Notes: generated from the sequence alone by a model not told the origin. A DNA stretch of 64,000 nt from Azolla caroliniana (GCA_043228905.1 JBHGNT010000007.1:2480001-2544000), one strand, 5' to 3'. Positions 47,101 to 60,796 are shown, numbered from the stretch's first letter. Translations and numbers: made by a program.

Positions 47101-50100
47101 TATATAATACATTCATTATAGACATGATTCCCAACTATGGTCATATCAACCTCAAGTTTATGTGCTTTTGTGATTCACACACTTTCTACTTAATTAGTTC
47201 CCGAGGGCTATAAGAGTCGTAAAGAAAAACAAACAAACGGCCTTCTATTTTCCAAAATGCCCTTGATCAATCCCAGAAAAGAGAGAAAAGTGAGATTATT
47301 TTGACAATGTGCTTTCTCAAAAGCACATACAATTGGGAAAAAGGGAACAATTTTGCCATATTATTGCCCACTTAACATATTGCTTGAGACAAGAATAAAG
47401 AATAAACATATTGCCTTACTATTGCTGAAATAACACATGCAATTGACGAGGGCTAATTTGAGGCAATAGTAATACCAACAATGTTAAGCATATGGGGAAA
47501 TTATGAAGACATATTGCTTCAAACTTTTCAAATTGTGAAAAAATCTATAGGTAAGACATGATGTCGTAAATGTCAATACACTATGATCATTCCATAATTT
47601 TTAACACGAAATAAGCATATTCAAAATTAATGAGTAAGCAATGTTTTCAAAGGAACATTCTCATCTTTCTTCATTGAGGAGAAGAAATTCAAGTATGATG
47701 TTTGCTTTCTAGTTAAGATGGTTTAACTTGCCATGAAAGCACATATACGTGTCTGTGTGCTTGGGTGCTTAAACTAGAAGCCAACTGCTCTCGATACCTT
47801 TGAGGAAAAGTTGAAGATAAGGTTATGTATTGGAATGGAGTAAGTTCTTATCATTAACCTTCTAAAAAATCATAAACACAAAATAGTCCCTATCATCCAT
47901 GATCATTATAAAGCACTTCTCTAAGGCTCTCATGAATAAAGCACGTATTTATTGATTCAATCTTTGGATAAATGTGCAATAAATGGCCATCCTATTGAAC
48001 CCACATGTTATACTTGAGGGCAAGGCTCACGATAAACCACTTGGTCTTCATGTTTTTTTATTTATTAAAAAATTGTCTAGTCCACAAAGGCAAGTGTCTC
48101 TTGCGAGCATTATGTCAAGGATAATTTTTGTTTTGGTTCCCCTTGGTCTTCTTCCCCTTAAGAGGAATCGTACTGAAGTATGAGTAATGATCTTATACGA
48201 TAAATTATCTCACAAGTTAGGGTGACTTATGTGATCATATACGACGTTTCACAAAATTATGTGTGCACGTATACATCCTCATCAATTTTTGTGCATGCTT
48301 GTACACATATGTGATGATGTATTTATGCATATCGTGGCATGTTATAGGTTAACACTTACGTAGAATCATTATTTTAACAATTCGTTTTTATTATTATTGG
48401 GATGTCCTTGAGCATTATTTATTTAACTCTACAAGTGTAGCTCCCCGATTAGACTAAGGGGCCTCGGCCTAGGATCAATGCATTGTACATTTGGAGTGCA
48501 AAGCCCTTATGTATGTTTGTAGATGTACTAGCAAGATTAGGTTACAATGTAATCGTTTCTCATCCAAAATAATGTTTTGTCCTTGGCTAAAAAATCAACT
48601 TCTATAGTTGTTTTATAATGAAGTTTGTGTTATGGACACACACACAACTTTACGTTATGGTACTACATTAATGTTATACCGTTCGCTTTGCCAACTTTCA
48701 AATTTAAGGGCTTCATTTGCATATATTGGATTTAGTTTCATACCTTACCTTAGCCCCACCTAGATGATGGTTCAACTCCTACCCAAGTATTTATCGAAGA
48801 TGGATCGCTTTATTCATAAGGATTATGTTCATAAGGGTCTTTTTTGAGGGAATTTGACATGCATGTGTGTACAGTGTCATAGATATTTGAGAAGATGACA
48901 AAAAACCAATAGAATTGAGCTTGGATGAATGGACATGTGTGCATAGTCATGTACACCTTGATCAACTTTGTACTTTCTCTGAAATGATTGAGCAACTTGA
49001 GATAAGTAAAAGTGATGCTTATTTCACACAACGCGGAATCTATTTTGTAAGGATGTTTCTTAAAGAAAATGAAGTGTCTTCTACTATCAATAAAAAGAAG
49101 CAAGATATAACTTGTGTGCTAGTGAAAGTCTTAGAAAAGTATCCGTTTAGACTAATAATTACTTAACACTCTGGCAATAGACTTCCCTTTGATTAGAAAT
49201 CAATATTTCAAGCGAATATTGAATAGAAAGACATTTCAAACGGCCAACATCAATAATATAAGCATATGTGTGTGCAAAACGACAAGCAATTGAAATTACA
49301 TGCGCATAAAACATATAAATGATCACATTTTGGATGAAGGTACACTAGAAGAAAGATACTTTTTACTCATTTGATGTGTTCTTACACTTTGGGGAGCTTC
49401 CTGTCCTGGTAATTTGTAGTAAGATAATGGATTGTGGGAATATATGTCAAAACCATTATAATAAGTTTATACCTAGGAAACATAAATTTATCACACCTCT
49501 TGCCCCAAGGTATTGTTTATATCTAGATGAAAAAGCTAACTACATTCGCGCTGCGATGAAATTTGACAAATATTTTGGATTGGTAGAAGAAAGCATGGGC
49601 TTTTTAAGAGAAAGTTTCCTCGAGAGGAGAGGAACATGATGTGAGAGAACACGACAAAATCCGAGTGTATTAAGTTCGTTCCTCGGTGGAAAGGTAATAA
49701 GATGGAACAACGAAAAAACCATAGTAGATGAAGGTAAGTAAAGTGAAGACGGAAATGGAAGTAAGGAAGAGAATAACAATAAGGAAGTTTGTTCGACGAG
49801 GAAAGGATGAGAGAGACCATGGAAAAAGAATCCAACTGGAAGAAGCGAAATGGAGTGGGGGTCAAAATGAAGACAAACAAACAAGCAATCGAAAGTGAAG
49901 GTTCTTATTATGTATTGGAGGAAAGAATGCATATGAAAAGAGAGGGAGAGAAAAAGTTTTTCTAGAGACAATATCAACTCTAGATTTGGGGTAACTTTTA
50001 ATGCAAACAGGAAATCTAGTGGAACAATATATATATGTATGTGAATGTCATTATCAAAACAGAAGAAACTCATTTGCATGCATGTGCAATGTTGGGTGTT

Positions 50101-50430
50101 TGAATACATGTACAATTTATCTACATATCTATCTACATCATTGGGAGGTCGGATAATGGAGTAACTCGTGATGATATTAATGATCCTATCTAAGAAGATG
50201 GGAGGACAGAGAACCATATGGGGGTATGCTAATATGATGTAGCTACTATGAAGGCATGTCTTGTGTACATACATTTGTTATTCCTTGCATGATGACCCTT
50301 GCTCTCTAGTGTACGTAGGGAGGCAACACATATGATGATTTGTGTGAGAGAAAGTATGAGGTTACAATGGGGCATGTAGAATTGGCAAGACGTGAACACA
50401 TGCACACTGGAAGGTTTATTAGATGGCCTT
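44149..50430. other. CPN20 3'UTR and gene-poor intergenic DNA
   Basis: No recognised gene lies in about 6.3 kb. The longest open frame (49540-50274, minus, 244 residues) is low-complexity F/L/S-rich protein opposite a purine-rich strand, with no domain resemblance. A diverged direct repeat links 45119-45155 with 45409-45445 (CCACTT...TTGCATT-ATATA-CAAACTCATGG). Confidence 0.55.
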
Positions 50431-50805
50431 TCGTTGGGGGGGGGGGGGAGGGGACCCATGTTTTTTTCCTAGGATGTTCCGATACTACGAAAGCTTCTTT
50501 CTTCGAGCCATGCTTCAGCTGGTAAGTAATGGAGAGACAGGTTGTCCCACCACAATCGTGGTGGTCATCGGGGGGTTAGGTTCCGATACGAATCACGCCT
50601 ACGCCCTGGGTTTGGCGTGCTTTATGTGTGGCTCCGGATGGTAAGATCCGAAGCCGTTCTACGGTATGGTAGAACGATGCAGCTTCTCCGAGAGAGAGAG
50701 AGAGAGGGAGGGAGATGGTTCATGAAGATATGTATGTGCATCTTGTATGCGATGTGGTGTGTGTTGTTTGTTGTGTAGGATGGCCACATATATATCAAGC
50801 AATGG

Positions 50806-50807
50806 CT

Positions 50808-50841
<34 letters not shown>
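50806..50841. repeat. Compound microsatellite (CT)n-TTA-(CA)n
   Basis: A CT tract and a CA tract separated by TTA, followed 5 bp later by a short GA run. Confidence 0.95.
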
Positions 50842-51028
50842 TAGGAGAGAGAGAGAGTGTCACGTGACTTTGCACGTGCAAATGCATTTCTTGCTCAAAA
50901 ACGCTTCCTCACCCCCTCCCCCCCCTTTTTTCTTCTTTCTTTCTTTCTCTTTCTTCATCACACACCAAAATGTAGAAAGAAAGAGAAAATCAGAAGAAGC
51001 AAAATGGTGAAGAAAGAAATCCAATGTA

Positions 51029-51833
51029 GAACACACACACACACACACACACACACTCACTCTCTCACTCTCTCTCCTCACACACGCTCTCTCTCTATCC
51101 TTACACACACAAACACTCTCTCTCTATCCTTACACACACAAACATTCTCTCTCTATCCTTGCACTACACACACATTCTCTCTCTCTCTCTACCCTTACAC
51201 TCTCTTTCTTTCTATCCTTTTATACACACTCACACTCACACACTCTCTCTATCCTGATTCCTCACACACACACACACACCATCTATCTCTCTCTATCCTT
51301 ACACACTCACACACACACACTCTCTCTATCCTCACACACACACACACCATCTATCTCTCTCTATCCTTACACACATTACACACACACACACACACTCTCT
51401 CTCTATCCTTACACTAAACACACACACTCTCTCTCTATCCTTACACTACACACTCTCTCTCTATCCTTACACACATTATACACACACACACTCCTCTATC
51501 TCTCTCTCTATATCTTTCTTTCTTTCTTTCTATCCCATACACACACTGTCTCTCTCTCTCTCTCTATCCTACACACACACACACACACACACTGTCTCTC
51601 TCTCTCTCTATCCTACAGACACACACACACTGTCTCTCTCTCTCTATCCTACAGACACACACACTGTCTCTCTCTCTCTATCCTACACACACACACACTC
51701 TCTCTCTCTATCCTTACCCACACTCTTTGTCTCTGTCTCTACTCACATTCCCTTTCTATCCTTCCTTCACACACAATCCCTCTCTCTCTCTCTCTCTCTC
51801 TCTCTACCCCTCCCCCCCTCTCTGTTCTGTCCC

Positions 51834-51866
<33 letters not shown>

Positions 51867-51969
51867 CGCTCCACTACCTCCTGTCACATCAACCCAACGA
51901 GCAGCAGAAACCCCTGTTTCCATAAGGATCTCTCTCTCTTACTAAGTTCTTCTCTTTCTTCTGTTCCGT

Positions 51970-52017
<48 letters not shown>

Positions 52018-52033
52018 ACACACACACACACAT

Positions 52034-52072
<39 letters not shown>

Positions 52073-52078
52073 CGTTCT
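51029..52078 (+). repeat. Large CT/CA repeat complex upstream of the receptor-like kinase
   Basis: About 1 kb of almost continuous pyrimidine/CA repeat DNA. It includes CA tracts, a higher-order unit (TCTCTCTCTATCCTTACAC plus CACACA) repeated many times from about 51110 to 51500, a related unit with CTGTCTCTCTCTCTATCCTA and CACACA from about 51545 to 51700, (CTGT)n at about 51834-51866, and a long interrupted (CA)n at 51987-52075. It ends 28 bp before the kinase ATG, so part is probably 5'UTR. Open frames here are artefacts of the repeats. Confidence 0.95.
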
Positions 52079-52105
52079 CCCTTCCCCTGTTTCTCCATGT
52101 GAGCA

Positions 52106-55100
52106 ATGGCTGGCGATGGAGATCTAAGCAACAAGATGTCTGAGAAGACAACCCTCTTCGGCCTCAAGCTGTGGGTTCTCATAGGTATCACAGTCAGCAT
52201 CTTCATAGCTCTTATCCTCTTCATCCTCTCTCTATGGCTCATCTCTCGCAAGAAATTGAACCATTTATCTACAGAGAAGAACAAGAACCGGAAGAAAATC
52301 GACGACAACAGCAAGAAGAGATTCCATTTCAGCCTTTGCAAAAGCAGTACTAACAGCAGTGCCAACAACAGTACTAATTACAGCACTAATAGTACTGGTA
52401 ATTCTTCTATACCAGCACACTCTAAGGAGATCAAGGTGGATAGAGTGGTCCAAACTAGTGGTGGAGGAGGAGTTATTCTAACTATAACAGATAGCACAGG
52501 AGATGGTGAACCTGAACAGGTCCTTGTTCGTGTGGGAGTCTCCCGAAAATCTCCTGATAAACACACTGTTTCGAACTCTAGTACGAGTACTCGTACTTTG
52601 AATGGAATGAAAGCAGAAGCTATGGAGAAACAATCTCTCATCTTGCAATCACAAGGTGTAAGCATTCCTCACACTCAATTGCACATTGAAGAAGACAGCA
52701 GAGAAGGAAAAGGAAGAGGAGGTGAAGAGAAAGAAGGAGAAAATAGTGTAAGGCTTGTTCATATGAGCGGGGAGCTCGGGTCGGGGTCCGGATTCTCGGA
52801 AGAATTGCACTTTGGTTGGGGTCATTGGTTCACATTGAGGGAGCTTCAGATTGCCACTAATGGGTTCTCTTCAGATCACGTGTTAGGAGAAGGTGGATAT
52901 GGCATTGTTTACAGAGGGAAGCTGCCCAATGAAACCATGGTTGCTGTAAAGAGCCTTTTGAATAACATGTAAGTGAAATGTACATGTATTTACCTATACA
53001 TATATACATATGCATACATACACACCGCACATATATAGCTTAGTTAGAATTACTGTGGTGTGTCTTTCATTGACTTTATTTTTTCCCTTAGTGTTGGGAT
53101 GTGGGATCTAGCTATATGCAATAAGTTTTAGACATTTTTCTCACTGGATCCTAAGAGCACATTTAGGATTCAATGTGCCAGAGTTGCACCTAACGTTATA
53201 ATCCTGTAAGAACTGTGCCATTTTCACAGTATGATTCTCATCACAAGGAAGTGAATGTATATTATGAAGGATTCTTGCCGCTTGGCTTGATTGGAATATG
53301 TGTTTTTTCTTCTTAGTGCAAACCTCTAGCATCTGGGAATACACTAGAGAGTTTTATACATTTTCACAGTCTGATTCTTGGCAGCACGTCGTGGATGTGG
53401 ACCAAAATTATGAGCCTTCAAGAACCTTTAGTCATTTTCTCACTATTATTCTGACCACTTTGTGGATTTAGATCTAACGTTTATGGGCTTCTGAGAGCAA
53501 GATGAATCATAGCTAGTTACAGAGAATGTGCAGTGTGGTGTGTTTGGGGAGCTCGTAGGTTTCTGTTTTCTCCAACATTATTAATAAACATTTATTGAAA
53601 ACCAATTGTTTGGGGGGTTGTTTGTGATTGTGCTTGTTTTTTTCCCTAAAGCCCCATAATTTTATATTGGATTCTCTTTTTGTATTATTGCAGGGGTCAA
53701 GCTGAGAGAGAATTCCGTGTTGAAGTTGAGGCGATCGGGCGAGTGCGACATAAAAACCTCGTACGGTTTCTTGGGTATTGCATCGAAGGTACTCACAGGT
53801 GGGGAAACATTTTATTTTTTTCTGGGACTCTTTTAAACATGACAGAAACCACGATCATTGGTCTTTTAAGTATAAATGATTTGAGGAATTTATATCGTAT
53901 GAAATCCTTCTAGTATATCTTATGCTAAGTATAAATACTGGGCTAATCTTTCAACTTTCAATAACACCTAGTTTATTCTGAGTGAATGTTACTATTAAAT
54001 TTTAAAAAAATTTATTGAATTGTTTTTGTGGTGAATCTAAACTAAGGACTGCATAAGTATAAATGCTAGGTTAATCGTGATATTCCGCCACAACATGTAG
54101 CTTATTTTTGGGACTATGACTGCAGAAAATATACCCTGAAAGTCTTCTGAGAAAATAACGCATGCAAATGTTAGTATCGTAAGTTTATTAAAATAGCCAA
54201 ACATTTCTAGAGAAAAGCTTTAAAATTTGCTTACTTGGTGAAAATTAGCATCTATTTTCTGCAGTTACAACCGTGAGTTTATTAAAATAGGCAAACATTT
54301 CTAGAGAAATTTTTAAAATTTGCTTACTTGGTGAAAATTAGCATCTATTTTCCTCAGTTATAACCCCTGTATATACTGGATTGGCACCAGGATGCTTAAT
54401 AGCATTGAGAGTATTGATATATAGTGTGGTATTGCAGAATGCTTGTGTATGAGTATGTGGACAATGGAAATCTCGAGCAATGGCTTCATGGTTCCTCGGG
54501 CTGCCTCACATGGGAGAATCGCATGAGAATCATCATTGGTACAGCCAAAGCGTAAGAATGCGTTGAAGACATTTTATTGTTCTGTCTGCCTGTGTTTTCC
54601 TATTATATTGATCTATTCATGATGTGTTAACGTTGTGACTTATCCCAGGCTAGCATATTTGCACGAGGCATTAGAACCGAAAGTGGTGCATCGGGATATC
54701 AAAGCTAGCAACATTTTGATTGATAGCCAATGGAATGCAAAGGTGTCTGATTTTGGGCTTGCAAAGATGTTAGGAGCTGGGAAAAGCCATGTCACAACCA
54801 GAGTTATGGGCACTTTCGGGTATGCACTTACAAATTGCATTTGGCAATCGTTTTCTTTACTAATTGGCCTAGTTTACTTTTCATGCAATGTGCTTTTCAT
54901 TATAAATAATTGGGCACTTTTTAAGGTAAGCATAGGTGACGTGCTTTCATTAGCATCGCTACCTCATTTTTGGGTTCTTAAGCATGTGGTTTCATTAGAT
55001 GATCAACATATCAAGGTCAGAGTTGTTTAGGAACAAAGAGTAGTACATGATGTTTTTCCTTGACATTTACAGGTATGTTGCCCCAGAGTATGCTAGTACG

Positions 55101-55843
55101 GGGCTTTTAAATGAGCGGAGTGATGTGTATAGTTTTGGTGTTCTTGTTCTGGAGACGATAACTGGTCGAGATCCGGTTGACTATTCGAGGCCGACGGGAG
55201 AGGTGGGTTGTTCATGTTCATTACATTATAATGCAAATTGTACATGCAAATGATTCAGTTGATGTGTTCTTCAATGAAGAAAATCTATTTAAACTTTGTC
55301 GTCTGTTTTGATGCCTTTTGCTATGAATGTTTATTTTCCATGTTAATGGAATTGATCGCCGCTTTCAATGAATATTTATTCTCTCCCTCTTTCTATGTCT
55401 CAATGATTAGCTGATTGCCATTTGCCATGCAAGCTTTTTCATGGGAGGCATTGATTGTCATTTATGCTAACCAACTGTGAAGAGTTGAACTCGTGACGTG
55501 TACCAAGGAACCAAAACCCCCTAAGCCAGTCTCAAAAACCCCCAGTTAATTTATGAATTAGTCATAGGTAACATTCAAACTTACTTTTGTTTGTTTTATT
55601 CAGGTAAATCTTCTAGATTGGTTGAAAGTGATGGTCGGGAATCGCCGTTCCGAAGAGGTGGTTGATCCAAAGCTTTCTGATAAACCAGCCCCTCGTGTAC
55701 TGAAGAAGGTTCTCTTGATCGCGTTACGATGTGTTGACCCCGAATCGGAGAAGAGGCCAAGAATGGGGCATGTGGTGCACATGTTAGAGTCAGAGGATTT
55801 CCCTTACCGTGATGCAAGGAGCTTGTTGACGAGCGGTGCATAA
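52106..55843 (+). CDS. Receptor-like serine/threonine kinase without ectodomain (At5g18500/At3g59110-like)
   Basis: Six exons: 52106-52968, 53694-53798, 54438-54551, 54649-54819, 55073-55202 and 55604-55843 (TAA), in frame, 540 residues. A single transmembrane segment spans about residues 22-47 ([20 protein letters not shown]). It is followed by a basic region, an N/S/T-rich linker (about 72-97) and the [12 protein letters not shown] block conserved in this subfamily. The kinase domain opens with [18 protein letters not shown] and has a glycine loop GEGGYG (261-266), Lys in VAVK (282), HRDIKASN (HRD 375-377), DFG (395-397) and APE (421-423), so it should be active. [20 protein letters not shown] and [19 protein letters not shown] fit the family. 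The extracellular part is only about 20 residues. Substrates and biological role are unknown. A tandem duplication lies in intron 2. Confidence 0.95.
54179..54366 (+). repeat. 94-bp tandem duplication in kinase intron 2
   Basis: Two adjacent copies (54179-54272 and 54273-54366) share AGTTTATTAAAATAG-CAAA, CATTTCTAGAGAAA and TTAAAATTTGCTTACTTGG plus following bases, with few differences, so the duplication is fairly recent. Confidence 0.93.
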
Positions 55844-58800
55844 ATTGTACTTATGGATTGATTGGTTTCTTCTAACACAAACAAAAGCCCTTTCATTACA
55901 TTCAATGATTCACCATGTGCCGATTGACTACGGATAGGTAAAAATTCTACCTCGAACTTCTCGCAGAAGCTCAGGGGGGGGGGGGATATACACATGTGTA
56001 AGTGTCCTCGGCCCAAGGTGTTAAGAGTTCTGTACATAAATTGGTTTCCTAAAGAGCTTTCTAAGGATTCTCACCATACTTGTTTAAAACAAAGATAAAA
56101 AAGGGGTAATTGTTTTTTGGGTAATGATGCCTCTATAAGAGACCACATGGATTATTGATTGGCTCTTTCGAATCCATGTTGGTTTCTCAGTTATTGATGG
56201 TTTGGCTGTTTAAAAACTGTAGATTAGTTCTCATGAAGTTGTATGTCGCGAGTTTTTCCATGGTATTGGCATGTATCCCGCCCTACCCACCGATGCCAGT
56301 AACATGTCTAATTTGGCCATAAAAAGAAACATGTTGTGGTATATGAAGTCGGGGCGTGCTCATTACATGAGATGCAATTCTGTTGGTAATGATGGGAGTA
56401 GTATCTGAAACCCTAATGCATTGGATTAGCTTGACTTGCAATGCATTTCAATGGAGAAAAAGATCAAAATGTTTACGGAATTGATGAAATATCTCTTTTT
56501 CTCTCACTTATCATTGTTCCATTCTGTGTGAAGAATAAAAAATGGATAGCCAAAGATGAATATGCTTATGTTTGTTGATACCGTTGATATTAAAATGTAC
56601 TAGATGTCAAATCAGCCTATGGCCTATCAAATCGAACTTCAAGAATTGATTAGTGATTCTGGATGCTCAAGAATTTAACAAAAAAACATTGCAATTGCAA
56701 TTCAGTGCACATTTTGACTAAGAAATAATGGTTAACGATAGGTTTGAATCTAAAATGTGTGGAAAGCAAGTTCACATGTGTCTAATAGTAGGGCATTTTA
56801 GTAATGTGGCATGTAGACTCTCTCAAACTTGTTCAAGGTAAAGTATGTATAGTCAACAAGTTTCCTCACTTGTGCTCCGATGCAGTGTTGTATAGTGAAA
56901 AGAATGTGAGCTAAGTTGTATGGAAGTAATTGCTCCTATTCAAAATGTGTAATTCTGCTTGTTTGAAAAAGAAAGTATGTGTAAAAACATGTGAAGCATG
57001 AACCTCTCTCCCAATCCATTATACATTGTTACACAAAATGCAGTCATCGAGGACTCTTTTGAGGCATCATGTAACAAGAGAAATGCAGTTTGTCTCCCAA
57101 ATCATATCATTGTACCTTGGACCCATTTGGATGTCAAGCAAAGCCTCTGCTTGAGAGGGAGAGACACACCTTCATGCAAATTTGAAAGGCGGCTATACAA
57201 ATGTACTCCTTAGTATGTATAGTAAGTGAAATATGTGTAGATAGATCAAAATAATCTAAAACAAAAGGGAATAGTTTTTCAAGCTACCCCCTTTTAAAAT
57301 GCGTGCATACTTTTTAGAATCCCATTACTTTATACATGATGAAATATTCAATGTAAAGTTAAACCATTGGTTGATAATATATCAAAACACTAAAAGCTCG
57401 TAGAAAGCTAGATGTTTTGGTGCTTTATGATCCTTTGGCAACAATTTATGAAGAAATGCTAACATGTCACATTATATGCTAATACAAAAAGCCTTTCTTG
57501 GTGGATTGGTTAGCCTAATGTGTGGGACTACCCAATGGTGGTAAAATTGTGTCGAGATTTATCCAATTTCAATCCAAAGTATTAACGAACTCATATTAAA
57601 ATACTAATTGGGATGTAGACAATTTATGAGGCTATCTTGGTTATATTCTTAGGTGATATGATGGCAATGTATGAAAGTGACACGTGTTTTATTTGATGTA
57701 TGTTGTTGCTTCATTTATAGATTCAGCAACCTAAATGTATATTTTTTTTCTAGACGGTCAAAGCAAAATATGCAAGGTGTCATACCTAAATTTTTTATCT
57801 ATGTCAGATGTTAAAGCAAATTGTAGAAAGTAGTGTCTTTGAATATTCATTTAAGATAGCGTTCTCCATACGACAAATGAATGTTACCAATCATTCTATG
57901 TATTGATATGTGGATGGTGATAAGAAGAACCTAAAAGTACGAAGGCCAATGTCTATATGCAAAACATTGAGTAATACTAACTATGTAAATTGGTATACAA
58001 AGTGCATCACATATTCATACATTTTTTTATTCATTAAATTGTCATGTTCAACAAGGACTGCTTAGTTTGTATATGGTCAAAATATATATGCATGGTTGTT
58101 TCTTGTACGTATCATGTAGTAAGGTTCAAAACTCACTTTTTGGAGATGAATCCCCGCAATTCATGGATCAAACTATATTTTGCATAGAGAATGCACATTG
58201 GAATAACTATATATTAAAGCATTCTTAGTGAAGACAAGCAAACAGTTTGCTCAACCATTCAATTACTCGTAAAAAATAGCAAATAAATGTATAACGTATG
58301 CCTTCATTGCATAATCCCTTGAAACCATGGGCATCCATGATTGTCAATAGGAAAGAGTGAAGAATGGAACCTTTACCCGCGTATGTCAACAAACACAAGG
58401 ATGTACATAAACTAACATGTAATTTTGCAAGTATATGTTCTACCAAATTATTTTTCTGTTTTTGGGTCGTCCATTTTGGTGCAACAAAAACACAAGCATC
58501 CCTTTGATTAATAATAATGTATACACAATGGATAATTGACTTGCATCTAAGCATTGTAAGTGGCTTCACAAGGCCCAAATAATCCTTGAAGTGAGAATAA
58601 GCATACATACCTCGAAAGTATATATACGACATCAAATGTGAAAAACATCAACCCAATCTCCCTTTATAGGAGTTTGTGTTGCCTTGCGTCCCACAAAGAA
58701 ATGTTTTTTATTTAAGTTACGCCTATACTTTCTTACACAATTTATTATGGAGAAGCATATCTAGGAATAAATTCACGTTAATCTGCATGTACCTTTTATT

Positions 58801-60710
58801 CTAGGTATAAACAACACCCAATTAAAAATTGTCTAAAGGAGTCCACTCCGCACCCATGTAAAACAAAACATGACATTGAAACATGCATGCAATGTAAACA
58901 ACTATACATGTTAGCTATAACGCTTAATGTAAAAGATGATTACATCAATACATTTAGTGCGATCATGCACTTGGCTTTAGATGATACAATATTGATAAAG
59001 ACACATATAACAATGACTTTCATAAACAACCCATAACTATTAAGAATTTCATTGTAAATGAGGAAATTGAAAATGGTTGAAAACTACAAAATGAAGGGAA
59101 AAACATTTGCAGAAAATGATGTGGGCACATTATATTTGCGAGGGCACATGGTTTTGGGTGTTGGCAACCAGGAAACAATCTTTTTACTATCTACTATTCG
59201 AATGCAGTATGTTACCATGAAAACAAAGATTGCACACACATTGTTGAAGCATAAACCATTGTTCAGGCAATAACCTAATTTTATTAAGTGCATAGATCCT
59301 AGCTGTTTCCCATGGATGTTGATAATAAATCTATAACATAAAAAAATCATACACCATATTATCATCATGACTATCTGTGTCATGTTCCATGTGATTCTCT
59401 TTGTTATTTGTCATTTATTGCATAATAAGAGGACACTACTAGATGCACTTCTTGGATTGTCTCATACACCTTTGGCTGGTGTTAAGATAAGCTTCTTACT
59501 TTGTTAAGGGGTAATTGTATTGTTCCAACCCTTGTAATGGTGTACGGATGAATGTGCGTGGTATCCTTTTTTCCTTTATAGGAAAAAACATCATTTTCAC
59601 TTTGTGTATTGGTATAAAATTCCATTGATTTCCTTTTTGTTTGACACACAAATGTAATTGCACTCAGAGTTACAAATGTGTGCCAAAGTTCATGGGAGGT
59701 GATCATGATTCGTGAAACCAAAAATCATTACAAAGCACTCTCGCCTACTAGAGAGAGAGATTTATAAGTATCATGTACTTTTCAAGTTAAGAGTAACAAT
59801 AGATATCATATCCTTTGAACAATTGTTGGAGCTGGAGGTATGCAATTTCCAAACAAGCATTCTAAATGATCTAATGTTAGCAATGTTACAATTCTTACCA
59901 AAGAGGGAATGTTTTGTACTCTATTATTTAGCCATACTTTTGGACTTGCAGCATTTTGTAGATTGGTAGTTTTAGAAATAGCCTGCTTCTTGAGATGGGT
60001 GGTTTTGCACGTGATGTAGATTTCAAGGTGGTTTAGACTTTAGAATAAAATGGTAATTCAAACAAGTAACCAACACCTTTGGGGTTAAACAAGATCTAAA
60101 TGTAATCACATAAGCTTAGGCTGGTTGGTTCCATGAGTTTGAATTTGTATAAGAATGCTTTTACTAATTGAAACTTTGTGATATATTCTTCTAAAACCTC
60201 ATTGACATTGCTATTCTTCAACTTTTTCATTAGCTCTTATTAGATTAACATGATATTCAATTGAGCATTCTAGCAAATGTGTGACTTTAATGGGAGGGAT
60301 ATGTATATAATAACAAAGTGGAAAGATGTTACACAGAAATTCAATATCCACACGCTCTAATGTTGATGTACTTCCAAGTCATTGTAGACCATAATATCCA
60401 ATGGCAAGACCAACAATGGCTTTTATAAACACATTTGGGTACATAAATGCAAATTGAAAGCAATAGATCAATAACTCAAGAATAATATTCTGAATAGAAT
60501 GCAATGAACGTGACATGTTTCCCATAAAAACAATTGAAAGAGAGATATTTTGGACAATTTTAATGATATCTTGAACCACAATTCAATGTTCATGCATAAG
60601 TGGAGATAGTGTGAAGGACATAAAATTGCCAATGTGCGATTATTAACATTTGGATCAATTCATTTGTTAGTTTAGTATATGGTATTTGTGGTCTAGACTC
60701 TAAACTACAT
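55844..60710. other. Kinase 3'UTR and gene-poor intergenic DNA
   Basis: The kinase 3'UTR follows 55843. A G homopolymer lies at about 55974-55985. Beyond it only short open frames occur, with no recognisable family. The 136-residue minus frame at 58225-58635 has no motif I can name. Confidence 0.55.
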
Positions 60711-60796
60711 ATGTACATGTAAGTTTTTTTTTTCCAAATAAGAATATACTCCATTAGTTAAAAGACAAAGAGTGATGTACATGTACATGTAAGTTT
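60711..60796. mobile_element. Possible severely truncated retroposon (minus orientation) between 16-bp direct repeats
   Basis: ATGTACATGTAAGTTT occurs exactly at 60711-60726 and 60781-60796. The 54 bp between starts with a T run, which on the minus strand is a 3' A-tail. This is the layout of a 5'-truncated LINE- or SINE-type insertion with its target duplication. The short body matches nothing I can name. Confidence 0.4.

Noticed and set aside
49540-50274. 244-residue minus-strand open frame
   Set aside because: Its composition is dominated by F, L, S and H, as expected from a purine-rich opposite strand. It shows no domain motif, no splice context and no similarity I recognise.
50857-51417. 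186-residue open frame rich in T-H and S-L repeats
   Set aside because: It is a direct translation of the CA and CT repeat tracts upstream of the kinase.
51889-52368. 159-residue minus-strand open frame with V-C-V-C repeats
   Set aside because: It is the antisense of the (CA)n leader and the first kinase exon.
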